The notes: generated by a model from the sequence alone, not told the origin. DNA of 64,000 nt from Nocardioides baculatus (GCF_016735675.1 NZ_JAERSG010000001.1:62001-126000), one strand, 5' to 3'. Shown: positions 8,243 through 16,893, counted from the first letter of the stretch. Numbers and translations are program-made.

Positions 8243-8252
8243 CCATCACGAC

Positions 8253-10133
8253 ATGCAGGACTTCCCACCCCGGATCGCGACGTTCTTCACCGGCACCGAC
8301 GTCGCCCCCACGCCGGACCCCGACACCCGGTCGCCCGCGGCGTTCCTGAGGTGGATGCTGCGTCAGCAGTGGCAGGTCATCGCGTGGTCGACCGTGTCGT
8401 GCCTGCTCTGGCTGCTGCCGCTGACCTTCGGTCCCTACATCTTCGGTCGCGCGGTGGACGACGGGATCCTCGCCGGGTCGACCGGCGCCCTGCTCGCATG
8501 GGCGGGCGTGATGCTCGCCGTCGTGCTGGTCGGTGGCGTCTTCGGCGTCGTCTTCCACACGCTCGTGGTGCGCAGCTGGCTGATCAGCCTCTACGGCACG
8601 ACGCAGATGGTCACCCGCAAGGTCGCCCAGATGGGCCACGTCCTGCCGCGCCGCTCGCCGACCGGCGAGGTGCTGAGCGTGTCGTCCAGCGACTCCGACG
8701 AGTTCGGCGCGCTGACCGAGATCCTCGCCCGGTCCATCGCCCAGCTGGTGTCCTACCTGACCGTCGCCGCGATCGTGCTGACGATGTCGTGGCAGCTCGG
8801 CGTCGTCGTCCTGGTGGCCGCCCCGGTCCTGGTGCTCGCCGCGATGCCGCTCCTGCGACCGCTGCACCGCCGCCAGCAGGTCGAGCGCAGCCGCAACTCC
8901 GAGCTGACCTCGCTCGCCACCGACATCGTCGCCGGGCTGCGGATCCTGCGCGGGATCGGCGGCGAGGACACCTTCGGCCGCAACTACGCCACCCAGTCGC
9001 AGCACGCTCGCAAGGCCGGCGTCTCGTCGGGCATCTGGCAGGCCGCCGTCGAGGCGGTCGGCGTGCTCTTCTCCGGGGTCTTCCTCGTGACGCTGGTCTG
9101 GCTCGGCACCCGCCAGGTGCAGGCGGGCGAGCTGACCGTCGGCCAGCTGGTGAGCTTCCTGGGCTACGGGCTCTTCATGGTCGGCCCGATCCGCACCTTC
9201 TTCGAGCTCGCCCAGAAGGCCACCCGCGCCCTCGTCAGCGCCCGCAAGGCGATCGCGATCTTCGAGCAGCGCCCGCCGTGGCGCGACCCCGAGGACCCCC
9301 AGCCCCTCGACGGCAGCCGGGAGATGGTCGACGACCTCAGCGGCTTCACCGCCCACCCCGAGCTGCTGACCGTCGTGGTCAGCGCCGTCCCCGAGCAGAG
9401 CGCGGCCCTCGCCGACCGGCTCGGTCGCTACCTGCCGCCCGACACCGACCCCGTCGGCGAGGACGACGGCGACGGCCTCAAGGGGCGGGCCGCCCGTCGT
9501 GCCCGCGCCGACCGCGAACGCCGTCGCGCACGGATCGCCGCGCGCGACGAGGAGGCCGCCACACGCGAGTGGGGCGTGCGGCTCGGCGGTGTCGACCTGT
9601 CCGCCGCCAGCCTGGCCGACGTACGCCGTCAGGTGCTGGTCAGCGACACCGGCAGCGGCCTGTTCGCCGGCACGCTCCAGGACGCGATCGACCCGCACGG
9701 CACCCTGACGCGCGAGCAGGCCGAGCAGGCGCTGCGGGTGGCCAACGCCGAGGACGTCTACGACGCGCTGCCGGAGGGGTGGCAGGGCCAGCTCGACGAG
9801 CGCGGCCGTGGCCTGTCCGGCGGCCAGCGCCAGCGGGTCGTGCTCGCCCGTGCGCTCGCCACCGACGCCCCGATCCTGGTGCTGGTCGAGCCGACGTCGG
9901 CCGTCGACGCCCACACCGAGGCCCGCATCGCCGAGCGCGTCAGCGAGCTGCGCCGCGGCCGCACGACCGTCGTCTGCACGGTCTCGCCGCTGTGGCTGCA
10001 CCACGCCGACCGGGTCGTCCTGCTGCGCGACGGCCAGGTGGTGGCCGAGGGAGACCACGCCGACCTGCTGGCCCACGACGCCGCCTACCGCGACGTCGTG
10101 GTCCGGTCGATGGACGAGGAGGTGTCCTCGTGA
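8253..10133 (+). CDS. ABC exporter subunit with degenerate nucleotide-binding domain
   Basis: This is a 626-residue type-I (type IV fold) ABC exporter half: six membrane helices in roughly residues 35-330, then a nucleotide-binding domain. The NBD lacks a recognisable Walker A; the expected region reads LTVVVSAVPEQSAALADRL with no GxxGxGKST. The signature LSGGQRQR is perfect (about residue 521). Walker B reads ILVLVEPTSAVD, with Val545 in place of Asp but Glu546 kept, and the H-switch His is replaced by Ser in TVVCTVSPL. It should therefore contribute only its signature motif to a composite site. A 4-nt overlap couples it to the next gene, its obvious partner. The substrate is unknown, possibly a drug or lipid. 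Confidence 0.87.
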   Translation: MQDFPPRIATFFTGTDVAPTPDPDTRSPAAFLRWMLRQQWQVIAWSTVSCLLWLLPLTFGPYIFGRAVDDGILAGSTGALLAWAGVMLAVVLVGGVFGVVFHTLVVRSWLISLYGTTQMVTRKVAQMGHVLPRRSPTGEVLSVSSSDSDEFGALTEILARSIAQLVSYLTVAAIVLTMSWQLGVVVLVAAPVLVLAAMPLLRPLHRRQQVERSRNSELTSLATDIVAGLRILRGIGGEDTFGRNYATQSQHARKAGVSSGIWQAAVEAVGVLFSGVFLVTLVWLGTRQVQAGELTVGQLVSFLGYGLFMVGPIRTFFELAQKATRALVSARKAIAIFEQRPPWRDPEDPQPLDGSREMVDDLSGFTAHPELLTVVVSAVPEQSAALADRLGRYLPPDTDPVGEDDGDGLKGRAARRARADRERRRARIAARDEEAATREWGVRLGGVDLSAASLADVRRQVLVSDTGSGLFAGTLQDAIDPHGTLTREQAEQALRVANAEDVYDALPEGWQGQLDERGRGLSGGQRQRVVLARALATDAPILVLVEPTSAVDAHTEARIAERVSELRRGRTTVVCTVSPLWLHHADRVVLLRDGQVVAEGDHADLLAHDAAYRDVVVRSMDEEVSS

Positions 10134-12043
10134 CCGATCTCCTCGCGACCTCCCCCGACACCTGGCGGGACCGCACCCGGGAGCCCGTCGTACCTCCCGA
10201 GCTGGTGCCACCGACCGACGCCTCCCCGGGCGAGCGGTGGCACGCCTTCTGGCAGCGCCACGACCTCCGTCGGCAGCGCTCCGAGGACGTCTACGCCGCG
10301 TCCCGCAACCCCGACCGGGGCTGGCCGGTGGCCGGCAACAAGGAGGTCTTCGCCTTCTTCAAGGACCTGTTCCGGTCGCGCAGGCGGGCGTTCGCCGCGC
10401 TCGTCGTGCTCAACGCGCTGGCCGCAGGCGCCGGTCTCGTGGTGCCGCGGCTGCTCGGCGAGCTGGTCAACACGACCGTCGAGGGCACCGGCCGCCCGCT
10501 CGGGCAGCTGGCGCTGGTGATCGTGGGCGTCGTGCTCGCGCAGGCGTTCTTCACCTTCGTCGCGCAGCGCACCTCGACGCTCTTCGGCCAGGACCTGCTC
10601 TCGACGGCGCGCGAGTTCATCGTGCGCACGATCCTGCGACTCCCGCTGGGGGCGGTCGAGGGCGCGAGCACCGGCGATCTGGTCACCCGCGTCACGCGCG
10701 ACGTCGGCACGATGAGCCGCTCGGTGCAGTACGGCGTCCCGATGGCGATCATCTCGCTGCTGACCGTCGTGATGTCGATCGGCGCGATGCTCCTCAACTC
10801 CGTCGTCCTCGCGGTCCCGGCGCTGCTGACGTTCGCCACCTCGGCCTGGGCGGTGCGCACCTACCTCCGCCGGGCGCCGAAGGGCTACATCACCGAGGGG
10901 TCGACGTACTCCCGGATCAACACCACCCTCACCGAGACCGTCGAGGGCGCGCGCACGGTCGAGTCGCTCGGCCTCTCCGGCAAGCGGGTGCGGGCCGGCG
11001 ACGACGACATCGAGGTGTCGGCGCAGGCCGAGCGCTACACGATGTCGCTGCGCAACATCCTCTTCGCGGCGCTCAACTTCGCCTTCCAGACCCCGCGCGT
11101 GATCACCCTGCTCGTCGGTGCGTACGCCTACACGCGGGGCTGGGTCGACCTGGGCCAGATCACTGCCGCGGTGCTCTACGTCGAGGCGCTGGCCGACCCG
11201 CTCGACCGGCTGATCGGCGAGATCGACCGCCTCCAGGTCGGCGCTGCCTCGACCAGCCGGCTGCTCGGCATCGCCGAGGTCCGCCCCGACCGGACGGCCG
11301 GCGACCGGCTGCCCGACGGCATCGACCTGGTCGGCGAGGACCTCCGGTTCGCCTACCGCGAGGGCCACGACGTGCTGCACGGCGTCGACCTCCGCCTCGG
11401 GCCGGGCGAGCGCCTGGCGATCGTGGGGCCGAGCGGCTCGGGCAAGTCGACCCTCGGCCGGCTGCTGTCGGGCATCAACCGGCCGCGCACCGGCTCGGCC
11501 TCGGTGGGCGGTGTCGAGCTGGTCGACCTGCCGCTCGAGGTGCTGCGCACCGAGGTCGCCCTCGTCACCCAGGAGCACCACGTCTTCATCGGCTCGGTGC
11601 GCGACAACATCGTGCTGGCGCGCGAGGGGTCCACCGACGACGACGTGCGCGAGGCGCTCAGCGCGGTCGGCTCGCTGCTCTGGGTCGAGCGGCTGCCGCA
11701 GGGCCTCGACACGATGATCGGCTCGGGCCGCTTCGCGCTCACCCCGGCGCAGGCCCAGCAGGTCGCGCTGGCGCGGCTGATCATCGCCGACCCGCACACG
11801 CTCGTGCTCGACGAGGCGACCTCGCTCATCGACCCCCGCACCGCCCGCACGCTCGAGGGCTCGATGAACAACCTGCTCGAGGGACGTACGGTCGTCGCGA
11901 TCGCCCACCGCCTCCACACCGCCCACGACGCCGACCGCATCGCGGTCGTCATCGACGGGCGCATCGTCGAGCTCGGCAGCCACGACGAGCTGCTCCACCT
12001 CGACGGGGAGTACGCCGCCCTCTGGCGCGCCTGGACCTCCTGA
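10130..12043 (+). CDS. ABC exporter subunit with active Walker motifs and degenerate signature
   Basis: This 637-residue half-transporter is the partner of the preceding gene. An N-terminal soluble segment (about 80 residues) precedes six membrane helices and the NBD. Walker A is perfect (GPSGSGKST, about residues 433-441), Walker B is TLVLDEATS, and the H-switch AHRL is present. The signature, however, is LTPAQAQQ instead of LSGGQ. Paired with the first subunit this gives one complete ATP site (this Walker A/B/H plus the partner LSGGQ) and one site lacking every key motif. The start is GTG within the GTGA overlap. Confidence 0.88.
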   Translation: MTDLLATSPDTWRDRTREPVVPPELVPPTDASPGERWHAFWQRHDLRRQRSEDVYAASRNPDRGWPVAGNKEVFAFFKDLFRSRRRAFAALVVLNALAAGAGLVVPRLLGELVNTTVEGTGRPLGQLALVIVGVVLAQAFFTFVAQRTSTLFGQDLLSTAREFIVRTILRLPLGAVEGASTGDLVTRVTRDVGTMSRSVQYGVPMAIISLLTVVMSIGAMLLNSVVLAVPALLTFATSAWAVRTYLRRAPKGYITEGSTYSRINTTLTETVEGARTVESLGLSGKRVRAGDDDIEVSAQAERYTMSLRNILFAALNFAFQTPRVITLLVGAYAYTRGWVDLGQITAAVLYVEALADPLDRLIGEIDRLQVGAASTSRLLGIAEVRPDRTAGDRLPDGIDLVGEDLRFAYREGHDVLHGVDLRLGPGERLAIVGPSGSGKSTLGRLLSGINRPRTGSASVGGVELVDLPLEVLRTEVALVTQEHHVFIGSVRDNIVLAREGSTDDDVREALSAVGSLLWVERLPQGLDTMIGSGRFALTPAQAQQVALARLIIADPHTLVLDEATSLIDPRTARTLEGSMNNLLEGRTVVAIAHRLHTAHDADRIAVVIDGRIVELGSHDELLHLDGEYAALWRAWTS

Positions 12044-12048
12044 GCCCC

Positions 12049-12200
12049 GGGTGGCGGCATCCGACATCCGGGGTGGGGCCTGGGTGGCGGCATCCGACAC
12101 ACCCGTCCGGCCTGGGGTGTCGGCATCCGACACGCGAATCGCCCTACGGCGTGTCGTGTGCCGCCACCCTGAGCCCACGACATGTCGTGTGCCGCCACCC
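12049..12200. repeat. Five copies of an 18-bp repeat in both orientations
   Basis: Three plus-strand copies of GGGTGGCGGCATCCGACA lie at 12049-12066, 12082-12099 and 12115-12132 (the last with one change, GGGTGTCGG). Two copies follow in opposite orientation as TGTCGTGTGCCGCCACCC at 12152-12169 and 12183-12200. Opposed copies can pair over most of their length, making large hairpins. The cluster fills the gap between two convergent genes, so a bidirectional terminator role is plausible. Spacers differ in sequence and length, unlike CRISPR. Confidence 0.8.
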
Positions 12201-12227
12201 TGGAAGGGCGTACGACGCCACGAGGAT

Positions 12228-13469
12228 TCAGGCGGGGACCGCGCGGCGGGTCGCGACGCGGTGCCACTGCCAGCAGCCCCAGCCGAGGACGACGCTCGCG
12301 GCGGCCGCGACCGCGAAGCCGAGGACGGAGCCACCGGCGTACGGCGCGACGACGGCGGCGCTGACCGCGTTGAACACGAGCGTCACGAAGGTCGACGCCG
12401 ACATCACCGCGCCACGACGCCCGGGGAGGAGGTCGAGCATCAGCATCTGGATGTTCGGGAAGGCCAGCCCGTTGCCGAACGCCACGAAGGAGATCCCGAC
12501 CACCGCCCACGGCAGCACCGACCCGGCGGGCGTGAGCGCGACGACGACGCCGATGACGGCGCCGAGCGTGCTGACGGCGTAGCCGAGGGTGATCAGCTGC
12601 GCGCTGGTGAAGGTCCGGCCGAACCGGCCGCTTGCCAGGGAGCCGACGACCATCGCGCCGATCATCGGGACGAACAGCTTCCAGAAGTCGAGCTCGCCCT
12701 CGCCGAGCAGGTCCACGACGAAGATCGAGGCGCCGCCGATGTAGAGGAACTGCGCGCCGAAGACCAGCGTCGCCGCCCAGGTCATCCGGTGGAAGGCCGG
12801 CACCCGCAGCACCTCGGCGAGGCCGCGGAAGATCTCGCCGACACGCAGCGGCACGCGGCGCTCGGGCGGGTGGCTCTCGGGGAGCATCACGGCCGAGACG
12901 ACCGCGAGCAGCAGGGCCAGCACGGCCATGAACCAGAAGACGGTCTGCCACGGTCCGACCTGGATCAGCAGCCCACCGATGATCGGCGCGATTGCAGGGG
13001 CCACCCCGAAGATGACCGCGACCTGGCTCATCATCCGCTGTGCCCTCGGGCCGTCGAACAGGTCCCGGATGACGGTCCGACTGACGATCGTCGACCCGCC
13101 GGCGGCCAGCCCCTGGGCGATGCGCCCCACGAGGAGCCACCCCAGCGACGGCGCGAAGGCGCATGCCACGGACGCGGCGGCGTACACCGCCAGCGAGCCG
13201 AGGATGACGGGCCGTCGGCCGATCGCGTCGGAGAGCGGCCCGTGGAAGAGGCTCATCGACGCGAAGGCGAGCATGTACGCCGTCACGACGAGCTGGAGCT
13301 CGGTGGACGACACCTCGAGCGCCTTGCCCATCTCGGCGAAGGCCGGGAAGGGCGTGTCGATGCTGAACGGCCCGATCATCGACAGCAGGGCCAGCACGAG
13401 CGGGATCAGCGCCACGACCCGGGGCGCGAGCGCGGGCGCTGATTCCCGAGGCGGTGTCACGCCGGCCAT
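12228..13469 (-). CDS. Bcr/CflA-type multidrug MFS efflux transporter
   Basis: A 413-residue, 12-helix inner-membrane drug:proton antiporter of the DHA1 group. The helix 2-3 loop reads GPLSDAIGRRPVILG, and helix 4-5 carries GRIAQGLAAGGSTIVSRTVIRDLF and FGVAPAIAPIIGG, all characteristic of Bcr/CflA. It lies 38 nt downstream of hmgA on the same strand and may be co-transcribed. Whether it exports an aromatic intermediate or an unrelated drug cannot be told. The C terminus ends at the 18-bp repeat cluster. Confidence 0.87.
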   Translation of the reverse strand: MAGVTPPRESAPALAPRVVALIPLVLALLSMIGPFSIDTPFPAFAEMGKALEVSSTELQLVVTAYMLAFASMSLFHGPLSDAIGRRPVILGSLAVYAAASVACAFAPSLGWLLVGRIAQGLAAGGSTIVSRTVIRDLFDGPRAQRMMSQVAVIFGVAPAIAPIIGGLLIQVGPWQTVFWFMAVLALLLAVVSAVMLPESHPPERRVPLRVGEIFRGLAEVLRVPAFHRMTWAATLVFGAQFLYIGGASIFVVDLLGEGELDFWKLFVPMIGAMVVGSLASGRFGRTFTSAQLITLGYAVSTLGAVIGVVVALTPAGSVLPWAVVGISFVAFGNGLAFPNIQMLMLDLLPGRRGAVMSASTFVTLVFNAVSAAVVAPYAGGSVLGFAVAAAASVVLGWGCWQWHRVATRRAVPA

Positions 13470-13507
13470 GAGACCACCCGGTCCCGGGGATCACCGCATC
13501 CGGAACC

Positions 13508-14743
13508 TCAGCTGTTGCTGAAGACCGCGGGCCCGCCGTCGCCACCGGAGGCGTCGGGTCCGCGACCGGCCCAGGTCCAGGCGTAGGCCGGGTCCTCCGC
13601 CGCGAGGCCGCCCTCGCCCAGCTCGAGCGGGGCGAACGTGTCGACCATGACCGCGGACTCGTCGAAGTACTCCGCACCGAGCGAGGCCTCGATGGCGCTC
13701 GGCTGCGGGCCGTGGGCGTGGCCGCCCGGGTGCAGGCTGATCGAGCCGACGTTGATCCCGGATCCCTTGCGCGCCTCGTAGTCCCCGCCGACGTAGAACA
13801 TGACCTCGTCGGAGTCGACGTTGGAGTGGTAGTAGGGCACCGGGATCGCGAGCTCGTGGTAGTCGACCTTGCGTGGCAGGAAGTTGCAGACCACGAAGTT
13901 CCAGCCCTCGAAGACCTGGTGCACCGGCGGCGGCTGGTGGACCTTGCCGGTGATCGGCATGTAGTCCTCGATGTTGAACGTGTAGGGATAGAGGCAGCCG
14001 TCCCAGCCGACCACGTCGAACGGGTGGGTGGCGTACGTCATCCGGGTGCCGACGATCCCGCCACTGGTCCGGTGCTTCACGAGCACCTCGACGTCGGTGA
14101 GGTCGCGGCACGACTCGACGAGCTCGTCCAGTCCCTCGGGCCCGTGGAGGTCGCGCTCGCAGTAGGGCGCGTGCTCGAGCAGCTGGCCGAAGCGCGACAG
14201 GTATCGCTTGGGCGGGTGGATGTGGCTGTTGGCCTCGATCGCGTAGAGCCGCGACGGCTCGGCCGGCACCCAGCGGTGGTCGGTCGCCCGCGGGATGATC
14301 ACGTAGTCGCCCTGGCGGTAGGCGACGGTGCCGAAGACCGTCTCGACGACGCCCGTGCCGGACTCGACGTAGACGCACTCGTCGCCGATCGCGTTGCGGT
14401 AGACCGGGGAGGCGTCGGTGCCGGTGACGACGTACGCGATGCGGACGTCGTTGTTGCCGAGCACCAGTCGGCGTCCTTCGACCGGGCACGTCCCGGTCTC
14501 GAGGTCGTGCAGCTTGAGGTGGCGCGGCTTGAGCGGGTGGTTGGGCGTGCGCGACTGGTCGGCGAGCTCCCACACGGTGCTGTCGGTGATCGCGCTCGGG
14601 ACGCCGCGGCGGTAGAGCAGCGAGGAGTCGGAGGAGAACCCCTCCTCGCCCATCAGCTCCTCGCGGAACAGGTGGCCGTCGTCGTCGCGCAGCTGCGTGT
14701 GGCGCTGGCGGGGCAGCCGTCCGACTGCTCGGTAGTGGGCCAT
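13508..14743 (-). CDS. hmgA: Homogentisate 1,2-dioxygenase
   Basis: This non-heme Fe(II) enzyme opens the ring of homogentisate to maleylacetoacetate in tyrosine and phenylalanine breakdown. It is 411 residues from the ATG at 14743, which has GGAG about 10 nt upstream; an upstream ATG at 14767 would lie in the operator and was rejected. The bicupin core THPFDVVGWDGCLYPYTFNIEDY, the iron-ligand region PVPYYHSNVDSDEVMFY and the SLHPGGHAHGPQPSA segment identify the family. It is divergent from the genes at 14808-16861, which include the last enzyme of the same pathway. Confidence 0.95.
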   Translation of the reverse strand: MAHYRAVGRLPRQRHTQLRDDDGHLFREELMGEEGFSSDSSLLYRRGVPSAITDSTVWELADQSRTPNHPLKPRHLKLHDLETGTCPVEGRRLVLGNNDVRIAYVVTGTDASPVYRNAIGDECVYVESGTGVVETVFGTVAYRQGDYVIIPRATDHRWVPAEPSRLYAIEANSHIHPPKRYLSRFGQLLEHAPYCERDLHGPEGLDELVESCRDLTDVEVLVKHRTSGGIVGTRMTYATHPFDVVGWDGCLYPYTFNIEDYMPITGKVHQPPPVHQVFEGWNFVVCNFLPRKVDYHELAIPVPYYHSNVDSDEVMFYVGGDYEARKGSGINVGSISLHPGGHAHGPQPSAIEASLGAEYFDESAVMVDTFAPLELGEGGLAAEDPAYAWTWAGRGPDASGGDGGPAVFSNS

Positions 14744-14756
14744 GGTCCGCTCCAAT

Positions 14757-14783
14757 CGTCCGATCATCGGACGCTTGTGTCCG
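14757..14783. promoter_or_regulatory. Operator-like inverted repeats between hmgA and the fahA unit
   Basis: CGTCCGAT-C-ATCGGACG (14757-14773) is a perfect inverted repeat with 8-nt arms. A third half-site, GTCCG at 14779-14783, lies 6 nt beyond the CGGAC half. The array sits upstream of the rightward -10 box (14796-14801) and just upstream of the hmgA ribosome-binding site, so one regulator could control both directions. No regulator gene is adjacent. Confidence 0.6.
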
Positions 14784-14795
14784 CTATTCGATGGC

Positions 14796-14801
14796 TAGAG
14801 T
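14796..14801 (+). promoter_or_regulatory. -10 box of the gene at 14808
   Basis: TAGAGT, then 6 nt, then the GTG start. This is a leaderless arrangement placed immediately downstream of the operator-like repeats. Confidence 0.55.
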
Positions 14802-14807
14802 AGCGCC

Positions 14808-15644
14808 GTGGCACGCCCTCCGACACCCGTCCTTCCGCCCGCCTGGACCTCGCTGGTCGACGACGCGGCGATCTTCCCGCCTGGCGACGCGCCGCTCCAC
14901 GAGGCCACCGCGACCTATGGTGCGCGACGCGAGGAGTGGTACGCCGACCTCGTCGGCAGCTTCGTGCTCCGCGACACCGACCTCCCGCTCGTCCGCGGCT
15001 TCGGCGCACCCCTGTCGGTCGTCGTCACCGGCGGGGCCGGCCAGCTCGCCGGGCCCGTCTCGCTGGCCGCTCGCCTCGGCCTCCAGGTCGCCGGTCTCGA
15101 GATCGCCGTGCGCGACCTCGACGACCCCGTGGGCAACGTCCGCAGGATCGACGCAGCCGCGCGCGCCGCCGACGTCGACGTACCCGTCTTCATCGAGATC
15201 CCCGGGCCGGCGACCGCCCAGTGGCTCGCGGCCGCCGACGTGGTCGCCGACTGCGGCCACCGCCTCAAGCTGCGCCTCGGCCACGTCGACCACGACCTGG
15301 TCCCCCACTCCCCGACGGTCGCGGCCTGGATCGACGCGGCGCTCGACCGCGAGACCCGCTTCAAGGCGACCGCCGGCCTGCACCGCGCCGTCCGCCACGA
15401 GCCCGAGGGCGGCGGCGCGCACGGCTTCCTCAACGTGATGGTGGCGACGCAGGTGCTGTGGGACGGCGGCTCCGTGGACGACGCGACCACCGCCCTCGAG
15501 CAGCGCGACGGCACCGTCCTGGCCGCCGTCGACCTGTCCTCGGCCCGACGCTGGTTCACCTCATTCGGCTCCTGCTCGGTGACCGAGCCCCTCGACGACC
15601 TCATCTCCCTCGGCCTGCTCCCCGACCCGAAAGAGGCACCATGA
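14808..15644 (+). CDS. Uncharacterised conserved protein of the homogentisate operon
   Basis: This 278-residue soluble protein has no enzyme family I can name. Features that look conserved are the opening SLVDDAAIFPPGDAPLHEA, VPVFIEIPG, HRLKLRLGH, RFKATAGLHRAVRH, GAHGFLNVM and the ending SFGSCSVTEPLDDLISLGLLP. Alternating hydrophobic strands and helices, with Lys residues at strand ends, look like a TIM-barrel enzyme. Its stop overlaps the fahA start (ATGA), and it diverges from hmgA, so it belongs to tyrosine catabolism by context. No maleylacetoacetate isomerase is present between HmgA and FahA steps, so a role there is a reasonable but unproven guess. Confidence 0.8.
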   Translation: MARPPTPVLPPAWTSLVDDAAIFPPGDAPLHEATATYGARREEWYADLVGSFVLRDTDLPLVRGFGAPLSVVVTGGAGQLAGPVSLAARLGLQVAGLEIAVRDLDDPVGNVRRIDAAARAADVDVPVFIEIPGPATAQWLAAADVVADCGHRLKLRLGHVDHDLVPHSPTVAAWIDAALDRETRFKATAGLHRAVRHEPEGGGAHGFLNVMVATQVLWDGGSVDDATTALEQRDGTVLAAVDLSSARRWFTSFGSCSVTEPLDDLISLGLLPDPKEAP

Positions 15645-16861
15645 CCACCGCCATCACCACTTGGGTCGACGGCGCGGCCGGCTCCGGGTTCGACGTCGAC
15701 CACCTCCCCTACGGCGTCTTCGCCCGCTCCGGCGAGCACCCGCGCGTCGCCGTACGGATCGGCGACTTCGTGCTCGACCTGAGCATCGTGGCGGCTGCCG
15801 ACATGGTCGACACGCACGCGCTCTTCGACCAGCCGACGCTCAACCCGTTCATGTCGGCGGGGCCGGCCGTGTGGGACTCGACCCGCGCGTGGATCACGGG
15901 CCTGCTGACCGACGAGACCGAGCGCGACCTGGTCGAGCCCGCCCTGTCGCCGGTCGACTCGGTGCGGATGCTGATGCCGTTCACCGTCGGCGACTACGTC
16001 GACTTCTACGCCTCCGAGCACCACGCCTCCAACGTCGGCCGGATGTTCCGGCCCGACGCCGAACCGCTGCTGCCCAACTGGAAGCACCTCCCCGTCGGCT
16101 ACCACGGCCGCTCGGGCACGGTCGTGGTGTCGGGCACGGACGTCGTACGCCCCAGTGGGCAGCGCAAGGCGCCGACCGACGAGGCGCCCACCTACGGGCC
16201 GTCGCAGCGGCTCGACATCGAGGCCGAGCTCGGCTTCGTGGTCGGGGTGCCCTCGGCGATGGGCGACCGCATCGGCACGGCCGACTTCGCGCGCCACACC
16301 TTCGGCGTCGTCGGCCTCAACGACTGGTCGGCCCGCGACATCCAGGCCTGGGAGTACGTCCCGCTGGGCCCGTTCCTCGGCAAGTCGTTCGCCACGTCCA
16401 TCAGCGCGTGGGTCACGCCGCTCGCCGCGCTCGGCGCGGCCTGGACCGACCTCCCGGGCCAGGACGACCCCGAGGTGCTCGACTACCTCCGGGTGGACGG
16501 ACCGGCGGGCCTCGACATCGAGGTCGAGGTGGTCCTCGACGGTGAGGTCGTCGCGCGCCCGCCCTACCGCACCATGTACTGGTCGCCCGCCCAGATGCTG
16601 GCCCACACCACGGTCAACGGCGCGAGCGTGCGGACCGGCGACCTGTGGGGCTCGGGCACCATCTCGGGCACGGAGCAGGACCAGCGGGGTTCGCTGCTCG
16701 AGCTGAGCTGGGGCGGCAAGGAGCCGTTCACCGCGGGCGGCCGCGAGCGGACGTTCCTGGAGGACGGCGACGAGGTCGTGCTGCGCTACTCCGCGCCCAG
16801 CACCGGCGGCGGCCGCATCACCCTCGGCGAGGTGGCGGGTCGCATCCTGCCGGCGCGCTAG
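15641..16861 (+). CDS. fahA: Fumarylacetoacetase
   Basis: The last enzyme of tyrosine catabolism, hydrolysing fumarylacetoacetate to fumarate and acetoacetate. At 406 residues it has an SH3-like N-terminal domain (to about residue 110) and the FAH fold. Metal and catalytic residues appear in DYVDFYASEHHASNVGRMF (Asp, Tyr and the catalytic His), LDIEAELGFVVG and GLNDWSARDIQAWEY. The YHGRSGTVVVSG and PLGPFLGKSF motifs are also typical. It is translationally coupled to the unassigned upstream gene by a 4-nt overlap. Confidence 0.95.
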   Translation: MTTAITTWVDGAAGSGFDVDHLPYGVFARSGEHPRVAVRIGDFVLDLSIVAAADMVDTHALFDQPTLNPFMSAGPAVWDSTRAWITGLLTDETERDLVEPALSPVDSVRMLMPFTVGDYVDFYASEHHASNVGRMFRPDAEPLLPNWKHLPVGYHGRSGTVVVSGTDVVRPSGQRKAPTDEAPTYGPSQRLDIEAELGFVVGVPSAMGDRIGTADFARHTFGVVGLNDWSARDIQAWEYVPLGPFLGKSFATSISAWVTPLAALGAAWTDLPGQDDPEVLDYLRVDGPAGLDIEVEVVLDGEVVARPPYRTMYWSPAQMLAHTTVNGASVRTGDLWGSGTISGTEQDQRGSLLELSWGGKEPFTAGGRERTFLEDGDEVVLRYSAPSTGGGRITLGEVAGRILPAR

Positions 16862-16880
16862 TCCACTTCTCGTCGCAACC

Positions 16881-16886
16881 TAGTCT
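16881..16886 (+). promoter_or_regulatory. -10 box of the metallophosphoesterase gene
   Basis: TAGTCT ends 7 nt before the GTG start at 16894, only 20 nt after the fahA stop. It suggests an independent leaderless transcript. Confidence 0.5.
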
Positions 16887-16893
16887 TGGCGCC

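Noticed and set aside
12049..12200. CRISPR array
   Set aside because: Repeats are only 18 bp, inverted relative to each other, with short irregular spacers and no cas genes.
8351..12582. Very long open frames (over 900 codons) in other frames across both ABC genes
   Set aside because: Arg/Pro/Ala-rich translations with no motif; the true frames contain the membrane helices and ABC motifs. The one real part (from 10130) is annotated as subunit 2.
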